Assembly (NCBI RefSeq): GCF_020873915.1
Contig: NZ_JAHWGP010000006.1
Location: 62,001 to 126,000 of the forward strand
Reading direction: 5' to 3'
From: Streptomyces sp. DH5
GTDB lineage: Bacteria > Actinomycetota > Actinomycetes > Streptomycetales > Streptomycetaceae
Length of the DNA stretch: 64,000 bases
Position 1 is the stretch's first letter, and each line of letters begins with the position of its first letter. Below, piece after piece: positions 34,610 through 43,637 of this stretch. The notes under the pieces are model-generated. The model had not been told where the DNA came from and did not search any database. It saw only the letters and a program-made list of their open reading frames with translations. The translations under genes and the position numbers were made by a program.

Positions 34610-35214
34610 TAGCGTCGCAACCTCTGAACCAGGCACCCCTCCGCGTGAACGGCGAGGCACGGTGTCGGCGTCATAGGGGCGCCCTGAATACGCCCCCGTG
34701 GTGGTCGTGAGTGACCGGCGCTGGCTCCCCCTTCTCGGCCGCCACCCGGCGCGTCTGTGCGCCCCCTGTGCGCCGGCTCGATCCTGCGGCGGTCCGTGGA
34801 ATTCCAGCACAGTGCAGGATCTCCAACAAGGCCCGAGGGCTTACGGGTGGGTTACGTGACGCCGCGTGAGGGTTGGATCACCAGGGGTAGAAAGTGATCT
34901 CGTCGATAACGGGTGCAAGTGGACGAACCGTGCGCTCGGGTCGAGTGTCCCAGTCGCCATGATCAGGAGCGGAATGGTGCCTTCAGGGGGTGAATGTCCG
35001 ATTCCGGCAGTCGTGGGGCGAGTCCGAATCGTGAAGTTTGTCGTACCCTCCGTGAGTAAACTCACACCCCGATCGTGACTTCTCGACCCGGTCGGCAGGG
35101 AACTGCATGTTTAGCCTGACGCTTTACAGGGATGGCAGAACCGACAACCCGCGTCCGTACGGGGGGCAGCCGACCCCGCCGGACGCCCGCGAACAGGACA
35201 GGGTCAAGTAAACA
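34610..35214. promoter_or_regulatory. Intergenic region between cvnA and the downstream small gene
   Basis: About 600 bp without a convincing gene. It should hold the promoter of the second conservon (leftwards) and that of the 62-aa gene (rightwards). A clean palindrome GTGAGT-AA-ACTCAC sits at 35052-35065. The region 35020-35130 is distinctly AT-richer. An open frame on the minus strand (34841-35065) lacks codon bias and is not called. Confidence 0.4.
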
Positions 35215-35403
35215 GTGAAGACGACGACGATGTTCCACAAGATCGCCAACCCTCGGCGTACGACGCTGGCCCACCTCGACGGCGCCGACGACCTGCAGAC
35301 GCCTCTCCAGCTGGAGCACCCCGTCGAACTCCCGGCCCAGACCGCCAACCCCAGGCGCACCGTCCTCATGGAGATCCCGGTCGCGGCGGCCGCCGCGAAC
35401 TGA
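35215..35403 (+). CDS. Small protein of unknown function with duplicated NPRRT motif
   Basis: 62 aa from GTG 35215; ATG 35230 is another possible start. It contains two similar segments, KIANPRRTTLAHL and QTANPRRTVLMEI, one near each end, joined by an acidic DGADDLQTP stretch. Codon bias is normal. A very stable hairpin follows. I do not recognise a named family. The repeated motif suggests a small duplicated fold or two binding tags. Confidence 0.6.
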   Translation: MKTTTMFHKIANPRRTTLAHLDGADDLQTPLQLEHPVELPAQTANPRRTVLMEIPVAAAAAN

Positions 35404-35448
35404 CACGGATCCATACGCGCGCCGGCCGCGAAACACTCAAGGCCTCCG

Positions 35449-35501
35449 ACGCGACCACGAGGGGCGCCCCACGGCTGGTGGGGCGCCCCTCGTGGTCGCG
35501 T
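35449..35501 (+). terminator. Very long perfect hairpin terminator
   Basis: A 24-bp perfect stem (35449-35472 with 35478-35501) with a 5-base loop; GGCCTC (35441-35446) and GAGGCC (35502-35507) extend it by 6 bp beyond a 2-base bulge. It separates the small gene from the FAH gene and would insulate both strands. Confidence 0.85.
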
Positions 35502-35572
35502 GAGGCCGGAGCCCCACCGCGTTAGCCTGGAGCGTCAGACTCCAGCCGACCGGTCAAGGGGACAAGCATCCC

Positions 35573-36358
35573 GTGCGCATCGCCAGATTCTCCATCGACG
35601 GGAACGTCGCCTTCGGCGCTGTCGAGGGCGAGAAGCAGGACGAACTCGTCCTGGACATCATCAAGGGCATCCCGTTCGCGGACTTCGAGCTCTCCGGCAC
35701 CAAGGTCCCGCTGAGCAAGGTCAGGCTGCTGCCCCCGGTGCTCCCCAACAAGGTGGTCGCCTTCGGCCGCAACTACGCCGACCACGCCAAGGAGATGGGC
35801 AACGAGGTGCCCGAGGCACCCTTCGCCTTCTTCAAGCCCTCCACCTCGGTGATCGGACCCGGCGACGAGATCCGCTACCCCTCCTTCTCCCAGGAGGTGC
35901 ACCACGAGGCCGAGCTGGCCGTGGTCATCGGGCGGATGTGCCGCGAGGTGCCGCGTGAGCGCGTCAAGGACGTGATCTTCGGCTACACCTGCGCCAACGA
36001 CATCACCGCGCGCGACGTCCAGAAGCGCGAGAAGCAGTGGGCCCGCGCCAAGGGCTTCGACACCTCCTGCCCGCTCGGCCCCTGGGTGGAGACGGGACTG
36101 GACGTCACCGCCGCGAACGACCTGACCGTCCAGCTCACGGTCAACGGCGCCCAGCGACAGCTCGGCCGCACCAGCGAGATGATCCACTCCATCGAGGACC
36201 TGATCGTCAACATCTCCGAGGCCATGACGCTGCTCCCGGGCGACGTCGTCCTCACGGGCACCCCGGCTGGGGTCGGCCCCCTCCACGACGGCGACGAGGT
36301 CGCCGTCACCATCGAAGGCATCGGCACTCTCACCAACAAGGTTGTCAAGCGTGGCTAG
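35573..36358 (+). CDS. Fumarylacetoacetate-hydrolase family protein
   Basis: 261 aa from GTG 35573. FAH-family enzymes are metal-dependent hydrolases, decarboxylases or isomerases acting on acylpyruvates and catechol-pathway products. Metal and substrate motifs: [31 protein letters not shown] (Glu ligands), [14 protein letters not shown], and the closing [15 protein letters not shown]. The true substrate cannot be told; acylpyruvase or oxaloacetate decarboxylase-like activity is possible. The end overlaps the gltX start by 8 bases, so the two are co-translated. Confidence 0.88.
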   Translation: MRIARFSIDGNVAFGAVEGEKQDELVLDIIKGIPFADFELSGTKVPLSKVRLLPPVLPNKVVAFGRNYADHAKEMGNEVPEAPFAFFKPSTSVIGPGDEIRYPSFSQEVHHEAELAVVIGRMCREVPRERVKDVIFGYTCANDITARDVQKREKQWARAKGFDTSCPLGPWVETGLDVTAANDLTVQLTVNGAQRQLGRTSEMIHSIEDLIVNISEAMTLLPGDVVLTGTPAGVGPLHDGDEVAVTIEGIGTLTNKVVKRG

Positions 36359-37826
36359 CGCACCCGTCCGCGTCCGTTTCTGCCCGTCGCCCACCGGTAA
36401 CCCCCACGTGGGCCTGGTCCGCACCGCCCTGTTCAACTGGGCGTTCGCCAAGCACCACGGCGGCACCCTGGTCTTCCGCATCGAGGACACCGACGCGGCC
36501 CGCGACTCCGAGGAGTCCTACACCCAGCTGCTCGACTCGATGCGCTGGCTCGGCTTCGACTGGGACGAGGGCCCCGAGGTCGGCGGCCCGCACGCGCCGT
36601 ACCGCCAGTCGCAGCGCATGGACCTCTACAAGGACGTCGCCCGCAAGCTCCTCGACGCCGGCCACGCCTACCACTGCTACTGCTCCCAGGAGGAGCTGGA
36701 CGGCCGCCGCGAGGCCGCCCGCGCCGCCGGCAGGCCCTCCGGCTACGACGGCCACTGCCGCGAGCTCACCGACGCCCAGGTCGAGGAGTACACGGCGCAG
36801 GGCCGCGAGCCGATCGTCCGCTTCCGGATGCCCGACGAGACCATCACCTTCACGGACCTGGTCCGCGGCGAGATCACCTACCTCCCGGAGAACGTCCCGG
36901 ACTACGGCATCGTGCGCGCCAACGGCGCCCCGCTCTACACGCTGGTCAACCCGGTCGACGACGCCCTGATGGAGATCACCCACGTCCTGCGGGGCGAGGA
37001 CCTGCTCTCCTCCACCCCCCGCCAGATCGCCCTGTACAAGGCGCTGATCGAACTGGGCGTCGCCAAGGAGATCCCCGCCTTCGGTCATCTGCCGTACGTC
37101 ATGGGCGAGGGCAACAAGAAGCTCTCCAAGCGCGACCCGCAGTCCTCGCTCAACCTCTACCGCGAGCGCGGCTTCCTCCCCGAGGGCCTGCTCAACTACC
37201 TCTCCCTGCTCGGCTGGTCCCTCTCCGCCGACCAGGACGTGTTCACCGTCGGCGAGATGGTGGCCGCCTTCGACGTCGCCGACGTGCAGCCGAACCCGGC
37301 CCGCTTCGACCTGAAGAAGTGCGAGGCGATCAACGGCGACCACATCCGCATGCTCGACGTGAAGGACTTCACCGAGCGCTGCGCCCCCTGGCTCAAGGCC
37401 CCCTTCGCGCCCTGGGCCCCGGAGGCCTTCGACGAGGCCAAGTGGGAGGCGATCGCCCCGCACGCGCAGACCCGCCTGAAGGTCCTCTCCGAGATCACGG
37501 ACAACGTCGACTTCCTGTTCCTCGCGGAGCCGGTCTTCGACGAGGCGTCGTGGAACAAGGCCATGAAGGAGGGCAGCGACGCCCTGCTCCGTACGGCCCG
37601 CGAGAAGCTGGAGGCGGCCGACTGGACGTCTCCCGAGTCCCTCAAGGACGCCGTCCTGGCCGCCGGCGAGGCCCACGGCCTCAAGCTCGGCAAGGCCCAG
37701 GCTCCGGTCCGCGTCGCCGTGACCGGCCGCACGGTCGGCCTGCCGCTCTTCGAGTCCCTGGAGGTCCTGGGCAAGGAGAAGACCCTGGCCAGGATCGACG
37801 CGGCCCTGGCGAAGCTCGCCGCGTAG
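36351..37826 (+). CDS. gltX: Glutamyl-tRNA synthetase (probably non-discriminating)
   Basis: 491 aa from GTG 36351 ([10 protein letters not shown] start). Class I synthetase motifs: HIGH-type [10 protein letters not shown] near residue 9, KMSKS-type KLSKRD near 260, and a [12 protein letters not shown] zinc-knuckle-like segment near 105. Actinobacteria usually lack GlnRS and use GatCAB, so this enzyme should charge both tRNA-Glu and tRNA-Gln. Five tRNA genes for exactly these two amino acids lie 0.9 kb downstream. A strong terminator follows the gene. Confidence 0.95.
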   Translation: MASAPVRVRFCPSPTGNPHVGLVRTALFNWAFAKHHGGTLVFRIEDTDAARDSEESYTQLLDSMRWLGFDWDEGPEVGGPHAPYRQSQRMDLYKDVARKLLDAGHAYHCYCSQEELDGRREAARAAGRPSGYDGHCRELTDAQVEEYTAQGREPIVRFRMPDETITFTDLVRGEITYLPENVPDYGIVRANGAPLYTLVNPVDDALMEITHVLRGEDLLSSTPRQIALYKALIELGVAKEIPAFGHLPYVMGEGNKKLSKRDPQSSLNLYRERGFLPEGLLNYLSLLGWSLSADQDVFTVGEMVAAFDVADVQPNPARFDLKKCEAINGDHIRMLDVKDFTERCAPWLKAPFAPWAPEAFDEAKWEAIAPHAQTRLKVLSEITDNVDFLFLAEPVFDEASWNKAMKEGSDALLRTAREKLEAADWTSPESLKDAVLAAGEAHGLKLGKAQAPVRVAVTGRTVGLPLFESLEVLGKEKTLARIDAALAKLAA

Positions 37827-37834
37827 CCGCAGTC

Positions 37835-37876
37835 GCCGAAGAGGGCGCCCGGAAGTCTCCGGGCGCCCTCTTCGGC
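37835..37876 (+). terminator. Terminator after gltX
   Basis: A perfect 19-bp stem (37835-37853 with 37858-37876) with an AGTC loop, 9 bases after the gltX stop. Confidence 0.9.
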
Positions 37877-37941
37877 GTCTCCCGGGCACCGTCGGGGGCG
37901 GCGCCGGGCCCCGGGCCGGTGTGCGGGGTACCGTCGGTGGC

Positions 37942-38673
37942 ATGGCGATCCGAGCCGTCGTCTGGGACGTCGACGACACACTCTTCGACTACACCACCGC
38001 CGACCGTGAGGGGATGCGGGCGCACCTGGCCGCCGAGGGGCTGCTCGCCGGGTACCCCTCCGCCGAGGCGGCGCTGCGGCACTGGCGGGAGATCACCGAG
38101 CTCCAGTGGGCGCGGTTCGCCGCCGGGGAGGTGGACTTCGAGACGCAGCGGCGCGACCGGACCCGGGCCTTCCTGGGACGTGAGATGAGCGACAGCGAGG
38201 CGGACGACTGGTTCCGCCGGTACGTCACGCACTACGAGTCCGCCTGGAGCCTCTTCCCGGACGTGCTGCCCGTGCTCGACGCGCTCGCCGCCACCCACCG
38301 TCACGCCGTGCTCTCCAACTCCAGCCTCCACGTCCAGGACCGCAAACTGCGCCTGCTCGGCGTGCACGACCGCTTCGAGACCATCCTGTGCGCCGCCGAG
38401 CTGGGCGTGTCCAAGCCCGAGGCCGGCGCGTTCCTCGCCGCCTGTGACGCGCTGAGGCTGGCCCCGGCCCAGGTGGCGTATGTCGGGGACCACCCGGAGA
38501 TCGACGGCCGGGGAGCGGCCGACGCCGGGCTGCTGTCGGTGTGGATCGACCGCGGCGGGGCGTACGCGACCCTCGAACCGCCCGAGGGGCCGCGCCGTAT
38601 CGCCTCCCTCGCCGAACTGCCGTCGTTGCTGCGCGCCGATACTCGTTTTGGAGCCCCGTCGACCTTCGGGTAA
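37942..38673 (+). CDS. HAD-superfamily hydrolase
   Basis: 243 aa. ATG 37942 is preferred; TACCGT at 37929-37934 just upstream and no ribosome binding site point to a leaderless mRNA. HAD motifs: VVWDVDDTLFDY (nucleophile Asp), VLSNSSLH for motif II, a Lys in LGVSKPEAGAF, and VAYVGDHPEIDGRGAADAG for motif IV. A helical cap lies between motifs I and II (subfamily IA). Phosphatase substrates cannot be predicted; phosphoglycolate or a sugar phosphate is typical. It separates gltX from the tRNA array. Confidence 0.9.
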   Translation: MAIRAVVWDVDDTLFDYTTADREGMRAHLAAEGLLAGYPSAEAALRHWREITELQWARFAAGEVDFETQRRDRTRAFLGREMSDSEADDWFRRYVTHYESAWSLFPDVLPVLDALAATHRHAVLSNSSLHVQDRKLRLLGVHDRFETILCAAELGVSKPEAGAFLAACDALRLAPAQVAYVGDHPEIDGRGAADAGLLSVWIDRGGAYATLEPPEGPRRIASLAELPSLLRADTRFGAPSTFG

Positions 38674-38764
38674 TGTTCTTCCTGCGCCGCGGGGAGCGGG
38701 CCGGAAGGCCGAAACCCTCAAGCGCAGAACTAGAGCGAAGAGCCTCCAGGGGCTTGCGTTCCAG

Positions 38765-38836
38765 TGGCCTATGGTGTAATTGGCAGCACGACTGATTCTG
38801 GTTCAGTTAGTCTTGGTTCGAGTCCAGGTAGGCCAG
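38765..38836 (+). tRNA. tRNA-Gln (CTG anticodon), copy 1
   Basis: 72 nt. Acceptor stem TGGCCTA/TAGGCCA, anticodon loop TTCTGGT with CTG at 38798-38800, T-loop GGTTCGAGTCC, discriminator G. CCA is not encoded. The weak T-A first pair is typical of tRNA-Gln. Confidence 0.95.
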
Positions 38837-38875
38837 CTCGCAGAGCTCATCTGCACCTGCGGATCACATCCGCAA

Positions 38876-38948
38876 GCCCCCGTTGTGTAGCGGCCTAGCA
38901 CGCCGCCCTCTCAAGGCGGTAGCGCCGGTTCGAATCCGGTCGGGGGTA
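38876..38948 (+). tRNA. tRNA-Glu (CTC anticodon), copy 1
   Basis: 73 nt. Acceptor stem GCCCCCG/CGGGGGT, anticodon CTC in the loop CCCTCTCAAGG, T-loop GGTTCGAATCC, discriminator A. CCA is not encoded. Identical to copies 2 and 3. Confidence 0.95.
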
Positions 38949-39010
38949 CAGATCCTTCCCGCGAGGACAGTCAGGGTAGCTCCCGCTGTTCTCGAAGCAG
39001 GATCGCCAGG

Positions 39011-39083
39011 GCCCCCGTTGTGTAGCGGCCTAGCACGCCGCCCTCTCAAGGCGGTAGCGCCGGTTCGAATCCGGTCGGGGGTA
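39011..39083 (+). tRNA. tRNA-Glu (CTC anticodon), copy 2
   Basis: 73 nt, identical in sequence to the copy at 38876-38948. Confidence 0.95.
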
Positions 39084-39104
39084 CTGACTGGTCTAAACCA
39101 TCAT

Positions 39105-39176
39105 TGGTCTATGGTGTAATTGGCAGCACGACTGATTCTGGTTCAGTTAGTCTTGGTTCGAGTCCAGGTAGACCAG
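39105..39176 (+). tRNA. tRNA-Gln (CTG anticodon), copy 2
   Basis: 72 nt, as copy 1 except for the acceptor stem, TGGTCTA/TAGACCA: the fourth pair is T-A in place of C-G, a compensated double change. Anticodon at 39138-39140. Confidence 0.95.
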
Positions 39177-39203
39177 CAGGATCTGCGGAAACGCATGATC
39201 CAA

Positions 39204-39276
39204 GCCCCCGTTGTGTAGCGGCCTAGCACGCCGCCCTCTCAAGGCGGTAGCGCCGGTTCGAATCCGGTCGGGGGTA
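39204..39276 (+). tRNA. tRNA-Glu (CTC anticodon), copy 3
   Basis: 73 nt, identical to the other two tRNA-Glu genes. It is the last gene of the array and is followed by a terminator. Confidence 0.95.
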
Positions 39277-39283
39277 CGCACGA

Positions 39284-39315
39284 CGAAGGCCCTCCACCTC
39301 GGTGGAGGGCCTTCG
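39284..39315 (+). terminator. Terminator of the tRNA array
   Basis: A perfect 14-bp stem (39284-39297 with 39302-39315) with a CTCG loop, 7 bases after the last tRNA-Glu. Confidence 0.85.
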
Positions 39316-39514
39316 CGCGTACCCGCCTCACTCGATGCCGTACCGGCGCGCCGACCCCACCTCCTGTGCCGGCCGGCGCAGCGCCCGCAGGACCGTTCTC
39401 GGACAGCACCGCGGACGCCACCGCACACCCCACCTGCTCGGTCCGTGAGGCGTGCGTCTCCATGAAGCCGAGCTGCCCGCGCGCACCTCGTGCGTCGGCT
39501 CCCGTAGGAAGCCG

Positions 39515-39990
39515 TCATGTTCGGCGCCCCACGCGCAACCGAGCCGGCACGGCGTCGCCACCGCCCCACCAGCAGCGACCGGTGCACGGGGAGAGCGTCG
39601 CGAGCTCCCGCGACGTCTCCCAACCCGGCGACTCCAGCAGCCGGTCCACCTCCGCGCGGGCCTCCACGGCAGCCGGATCCTCCTCGTCCAGCCCGGGATC
39701 CTGCGGCCACGCCCACAACGCCGCGCCCAGCCGCACCGTACGCCCCGCGAATCGTCGTCCACCAGCCTCGCGCGCCGTCACCACCGGACGCCTCCCACCT
39801 TGCGTCAGGGCCCGCACCGGACGCAGCCGGCGCAGGTGCTCCTCCGCGTACTCCGCCACCCGCCTTCGGGCTCGCGGCCGCGCACGGACGGGTACCGCTG
39901 GAGCAGGGCGGCCGGCGCGCGGGACAGGTTCGCGTACCGGCCGGAAAAGGCGGCGCCGTCGGCGACGGCGGCCGACGGCGGGTGAAGCCG
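39515..39990 (-). pseudogene. Probable frameshifted remnant of a hypothetical gene
   Basis: Protein-like stretches occur on the minus strand in different frames. GAAFSGRYANLSRAPAALLQ (about 39880-39960) is in one frame; AEYAEEHLRRLRPVRALTQG and EARAEVDRLLESPGWETSRE (39859 down to about 39600) lie in another and end at a stop at 39515. Further weak fragments reach about 39330. Codon bias is normal within the stretches but the frame breaks near 39860. It lies between the tRNA array and ndgR. The family is not recognised. Confidence 0.45.
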
Positions 39991-40053
39991 GGGCAGGGCT
40001 CGCCGCGGCGTTGAGGCGGGCCCGTTCCCGAGGGGACGGGGGACGGGGGACGG

Positions 40054-40767
40054 TCAGGAGCGGCGCAGCGCCTCGGAGAGACGGCCGGCGGCGTCGATGA
40101 CGGCCTGGGCGTGCATACGGCCCGGGTGGCGGGTCAGCCGCTCGATGGGGCCGGAGACCGAGACGGCGGCCACCACACGGTTCGACGGGCCGCGCACCGG
40201 CGCCGAGACCGACGCCACACCCGGCTCGCGCTCACCGATCGACTGCGCCCAGCCCCGGCGTCGTACGCCCGACAGGGCCGTCGCCGTGAAACGGGCGCCC
40301 TGCAGGCCGCGGTGGAGGCGCTCGGGCTCCTCCCAGGCCATCAGGATCTGCGCCGAGGAACCGGCCTTCATGGTGAGCGTGGAACCGACCGGCACCGTGT
40401 CCCTCAGGCCCGAGAGGCGCTCCGCGGCGGCGACGCAGATGCGCATGTCGCCCTGGCGGCGATAGAGCTGCGCGCTCTCGCCGGTCACGTCGCGGAGGTG
40501 GGTGAGTACCGGGCCCGCCGTGGCGAGCAGCCGGTCCTCGCCCGCCGCCGCGGCCAGTTCGGCCAGGCGCGGGCCGAGGATGAACCGGCCCTGCATGTCG
40601 CGTGCCACCAGGCGGTGGTGTTCCAGCGCCACGGCCAGACGGTGGGCCGTGGGTCGTGCCAGTCCGGTCGCCCCGACCAACCCCGCGAGGGTGGCCGGGC
40701 CGGACTCCAGAGCGCTCAGGACGAGGGCCGCCTTGTCCAGAACGCCGACGCCGCTACTGTTGTCCAT
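40054..40767 (-). CDS. ndgR: IclR-family regulator of leucine (amino acid) metabolism
   Basis: 237 aa from ATG 40767; the longer frame to 40839 has poor codon bias. An N-terminal winged helix-turn-helix ([20 protein letters not shown]) is followed by the IclR effector domain ([39 protein letters not shown]). It is divergent from leuCD with a long palindrome between. NdgR of Streptomyces controls leuCD and nitrogen-dependent growth and antibiotic production, and the gene order here is the same. It probably also represses itself. Effector: leucine or a branched-chain intermediate, inferred. Confidence 0.92.
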   Translation of the reverse strand: MDNSSGVGVLDKAALVLSALESGPATLAGLVGATGLARPTAHRLAVALEHHRLVARDMQGRFILGPRLAELAAAAGEDRLLATAGPVLTHLRDVTGESAQLYRRQGDMRICVAAAERLSGLRDTVPVGSTLTMKAGSSAQILMAWEEPERLHRGLQGARFTATALSGVRRRGWAQSIGEREPGVASVSAPVRGPSNRVVAAVSVSGPIERLTRHPGRMHAQAVIDAAGRLSEALRRS

Positions 40768-40775
40768 GCAACGAT

Positions 40776-40804
40776 ACTTGCGTCTCACTCTGTGAAACGC
40801 AAGT
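40776..40804. promoter_or_regulatory. NdgR operator candidate
   Basis: A 29-bp inverted repeat with 24 of 28 paired positions symmetric: ACTTGCGT and AACGCAAGT outer arms around a TCAC/GTGA inner pair. It starts 8 bases from the ndgR start codon and lies in the divergent promoter region with leuC. The size suits an IclR dimer-of-dimers site. Confidence 0.75.
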
Positions 40805-40927
40805 TCAATTTTCCATGGAACCCGCCACTCTGGAAGCACGGAAGCAACGCGGCCCGTGGACCACCGGGCCTGGCGGCGGACGCCCGGTATCAGGGGTGCG
40901 GGCGCCGTCGCCTCACCGATCTAGTTG

Positions 40928-40950
40928 GGCCGGCACACCACTTGCCGGCC
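40928..40950 (+). other. Hairpin directly before the leuC ribosome binding site
   Basis: A perfect 8-bp stem (40928-40935 with 40943-40950) and 7-base loop end at the base before GGAGGGAAAG. It may stabilise the 5' end of the leuCD mRNA or modulate ribosome access. Confidence 0.5.
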
Positions 40951-40962
40951 GGAGGGAAAGCG

Positions 40963-42393
40963 ATGGGTAGGACACTCGCGGAGAAGGTCTGGGACGACCA
41001 CGTCGTCCGGCGCGCCGAGGGCGAGCCCGACCTCCTCTTCATCGATCTGCACCTGCTGCACGAGGTGACCAGCCCGCAGGCCTTCGACGGCCTCCGCAAG
41101 AACGGCCGCCCGGTGCGCCGCCTCGACCTCACCATCGCCACCGAGGACCACAACACCCCGACCCTGGACATCGACAAGCCGATCGCCGACCCGGTCTCCC
41201 GGGTCCAGCTGGAGACGCTGCGCAAGAACTGCGCGGACTTCGGTGTCCGGCTGCACCCGCTGGGCGACGTCGAGCAGGGCGTCGTCCACGTCGTCGGCCC
41301 GCAGCTGGGTCTGACCCAGCCCGGCATGACCGTCGTCTGCGGTGACTCGCACACCTCCACGCACGGCGCCTTCGGCGGACTCGCCTTCGGTATCGGCACC
41401 TCCCAGGTCGAGCACGTCCTGGCCACCCAGACGCTGCCCCTGGCCCGTCCCAAGACCATGGCGATCACGGTCAACGGCGAACTGCCCGACGGCGTCACCG
41501 CCAAGGACCTGATCCTGGCGATCATCGCGAGGATCGGCACCGGCGGCGGCCAGGGCTACGTCCTGGAGTACCGCGGCGAGGCCGTCGAGAAGCTCTCGAT
41601 GGAAGCCCGGATGACCATCTGCAACATGTCGATCGAGGCCGGCGCCCGTGCGGGCATGATCGCCCCCGACGAGACCACGTTCGCCTACCTCGCGGGCCGC
41701 CCGCACGCCCCGAAGGGCGAGGACTGGGACGCGGCCGTCGCCTACTGGAAGACGCTCAGGTCCGACGACGACGCCGAGTTCGACGCCGAGGTCGTCATCG
41801 AGGCCTCCGAACTGTCGCCGTTCGTCACCTGGGGCACCAACCCGGGCCAGGGCGCCCCGCTGTCGGCCTCCGTCCCCGACCCGGCTTCGTACGAAGACGC
41901 ATCGGAGCGGCTCGCCGCCGAAAAGGCCCTGGAGTACATGGGGTTGGAGGCCGGTCAGGAACTGCGCTCGATCAACGTGGACACCGTCTTCGTGGGGTCC
42001 TGCACCAACGGCCGCATCGAGGACCTGCGTGCCGTCGCGGAGATCGTCAAGGGTCGCAAAGTCGCCGACGGCGTACGCATGCTGGTCGTGCCGGGCTCCG
42101 CGCGGGTGGGTCTGCAGGCCGTCTCCGAGGGCCTGGACGTGGTCTTCAAGGAGGCGGGCGCCGAGTGGCGGCACGCGGGCTGCTCGATGTGCCTGGGCAT
42201 GAACCCCGACCAGCTCGCCCCCGGTGAGCGCTCCGCCTCCACCTCCAACCGCAACTTCGAGGGCCGGCAGGGCAAGGGCGGCCGCACCCACCTGGTGTCC
42301 CCGCAGGTCGCCGCCGCCACCGCGGTCCTCGGCCACCTGGCCTCCCCGGCCGACCTCGCCGACGCCGACGCCCGTACGCCCGCTGGAGTCTGA
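40963..42393 (+). CDS. leuC: 3-isopropylmalate dehydratase large subunit
   Basis: 476 aa from ATG 40963 (GGAGGGAAAG at 40951-40960). With LeuD it isomerises 2- to 3-isopropylmalate using a [4Fe-4S] cluster. Aconitase-family motifs: [34 protein letters not shown] and [14 protein letters not shown] with the three cluster Cys. The gene is divergent from ndgR and overlaps its operator region; leuD follows 6 bases after the stop. The upstream open frame to 40111 belongs to the antisense of ndgR and is not coding. Confidence 0.96.
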   Translation: MGRTLAEKVWDDHVVRRAEGEPDLLFIDLHLLHEVTSPQAFDGLRKNGRPVRRLDLTIATEDHNTPTLDIDKPIADPVSRVQLETLRKNCADFGVRLHPLGDVEQGVVHVVGPQLGLTQPGMTVVCGDSHTSTHGAFGGLAFGIGTSQVEHVLATQTLPLARPKTMAITVNGELPDGVTAKDLILAIIARIGTGGGQGYVLEYRGEAVEKLSMEARMTICNMSIEAGARAGMIAPDETTFAYLAGRPHAPKGEDWDAAVAYWKTLRSDDDAEFDAEVVIEASELSPFVTWGTNPGQGAPLSASVPDPASYEDASERLAAEKALEYMGLEAGQELRSINVDTVFVGSCTNGRIEDLRAVAEIVKGRKVADGVRMLVVPGSARVGLQAVSEGLDVVFKEAGAEWRHAGCSMCLGMNPDQLAPGERSASTSNRNFEGRQGKGGRTHLVSPQVAAATAVLGHLASPADLADADARTPAGV

Positions 42394-42399
42394 TCAGTC

Positions 42400-42993
42400 A
42401 TGGAAGCATTCACCACCCACACCGGCCGGGCCGTCCCGCTGCGCCGCAGCAACGTCGACACCGACCAGATCATCCCCGCCCACTGGCTCAAGAAGGTGAC
42501 CCGGGACGGGTTCGAGGACGGGCTGTTCGAGGCCTGGCGCAAGGATCCGGAGTTCGTGCTCAACCGGCCCGAGCGCGAGGGCGCCAGCGTGCTGGTGGCC
42601 GGCCCCGACTTCGGCACCGGCTCCTCCCGCGAGCACGCCGTCTGGGCACTGCAGAACTACGGCTTCCGGGCCGTGATCTCCTCCCGCTTCGCCGACATCT
42701 TCCGCGGCAACTCGCTGAAGAACGGATTGCTCACGGTGGTCCTGGACCAGAAGACCGTGGACGCGCTGTGGGAGCTCACCGAGGCCGACCCCACCGTCCG
42801 GATCACCGTCGACCTCGAGGCCCGCGAGGTGCGCGCCGAGGGTGTCACCGCCCCCTTCGAGCTCGACGAGAACTCCCGCTGGCGGCTGCTGAACGGGCTC
42901 GACGACATCTCCATCACGCTGCAGAACGAGGCGGACATCGCCGCGTACGAGGCGAAGCGCCCGTCGTTCAAGCCGAGGACGCTCACGGCCTGA
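42400..42993 (+). CDS. leuD: 3-isopropylmalate dehydratase small subunit
   Basis: 197 aa. It provides the swivelling domain that closes the LeuC active site. Signatures: [19 protein letters not shown] and [17 protein letters not shown]. It has only a weak ribosome binding site and lies 6 bases after leuC, so translation is probably coupled. A terminator follows at 43053. Confidence 0.95.
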   Translation: MEAFTTHTGRAVPLRRSNVDTDQIIPAHWLKKVTRDGFEDGLFEAWRKDPEFVLNRPEREGASVLVAGPDFGTGSSREHAVWALQNYGFRAVISSRFADIFRGNSLKNGLLTVVLDQKTVDALWELTEADPTVRITVDLEAREVRAEGVTAPFELDENSRWRLLNGLDDISITLQNEADIAAYEAKRPSFKPRTLTA

Positions 42994-43052
42994 CCCGCGC
43001 CCCGGCCTAAGCCCTCGCCGCAGGTCGACTTTCGGCCACCGCATCACCTCAC

Positions 43053-43085
43053 CCGTACCCCCGGTCTGCCCGATCGGGGGTACGG
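43053..43085 (+). terminator. Terminator after leuCD
   Basis: A perfect 11-bp stem (43053-43063 with 43075-43085) with an 11-base loop, 60 bases after the leuD stop. Confidence 0.75.
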
Positions 43086-43270
43086 CCATGTCTGCACCCG
43101 TTCGGCCCTGCGCGTCCGCTTGAGCGCGTTCAACTCGACGCGTTATGAAGGAGGTTGCCCGGGTACACATGTCAGGTGTGCGTGATCCCGGGGTATGCGC
43201 GGACGGCCGCCCGAGGCGGCAGTTGCCCCCTGGGCAGGCGACAACTCACCCCAGATGGCACAATCTGTGC

Positions 43271-43501
43271 ATGGGACACGACGGCCAACTCCAGCTCTAT
43301 ACGGCGGTCGCGGTCCAGCTCAAGGAAGCGCATGCGAGGGTGCGCACACTGCAAGTCCCGGAGGGCGTACGGATGGCGCTGGCCCGGAAGCTGCTGGTCA
43401 TTACGGCCGCGGCCAAGCACGATCTCGCCGGTGCGGTAAGGCGACTGGAACGGTTCACCGCGGACCTCGACGCGGATCGATTCCCCGAAGAGGAACGCTG
43501 A
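43271..43501 (+). CDS. Small conserved-type helical protein of unknown function
   Basis: 76 aa from ATG 43271. There is no ribosome binding site, but a CAATCT -10-like hexamer lies a few bases upstream, suggesting a leaderless mRNA. The in-frame ATG 43145 is preceded by sequence without coding bias. The protein is entirely helical by composition (LYTAVAVQLKEAHARVRTL, RMALARKLLVITAAAKHDL, VRRLERFTADL), with an acidic tail. It sits between leuCD and hupS. The function is unknown. Confidence 0.7.
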   Translation: MGHDGQLQLYTAVAVQLKEAHARVRTLQVPEGVRMALARKLLVITAAAKHDLAGAVRRLERFTADLDADRFPEEER

Positions 43502-43557
43502 ACCAGTCGGGACAACCGAGTCCGTTGCGGCACAAGGGTGATTAGCCCGTTTCGTGT

Positions 43558-43586
43558 TTGATTTGCGGTATATATCTGCCTAACGT
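43558..43586 (+). promoter_or_regulatory. Promoter of hupS
   Basis: TTGATT (43558-43563), a 17-bp spacer and TAACGT (43581-43586) form a good housekeeping-sigma promoter. Transcription should start near 43593, about 45 bases upstream of the GTG. Confidence 0.65.
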
Positions 43587-43637
43587 GCGAAAATGCTTGA
43601 ACACTTTCGTTCTGGCGATGTCTCCGAAGGGGAAGAC

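Noticed and set aside
30458-34612. 1384-codon plus-strand frame across the second conservon
   Set aside because: It is the antisense shadow of cvnA and cvnB, composed of Leu/Gly/Val/Arg-rich sequence without domains.
34841-35065. 74-codon minus-strand frame upstream of the second cvnA
   Set aside because: Poor third-position bias and no ribosome binding site; it lies in an AT-richer promoter region.
38876-39276. Regularly spaced repeats that could suggest a CRISPR array
   Set aside because: The repeats are three identical tRNA-Glu genes and two tRNA-Gln genes, with full cloverleaf features and uneven spacing.
39147-39716. 189-codon minus-strand frame over the third tRNA-Glu and its terminator
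   Set aside because: It runs through tRNA genes and a terminator and lacks coding bias; only fragments further upstream look protein-like.
39316-40053. Integrated element at the tRNA array
   Set aside because: No integrase, excisionase or direct repeat of a tRNA 3' end could be seen; only a decayed reading frame is present.
43145-43270. N-terminal extension of the 76-aa gene from ATG 43145
   Set aside because: The extra 42 codons have non-coding composition, and a promoter-like hexamer precedes ATG 43271.
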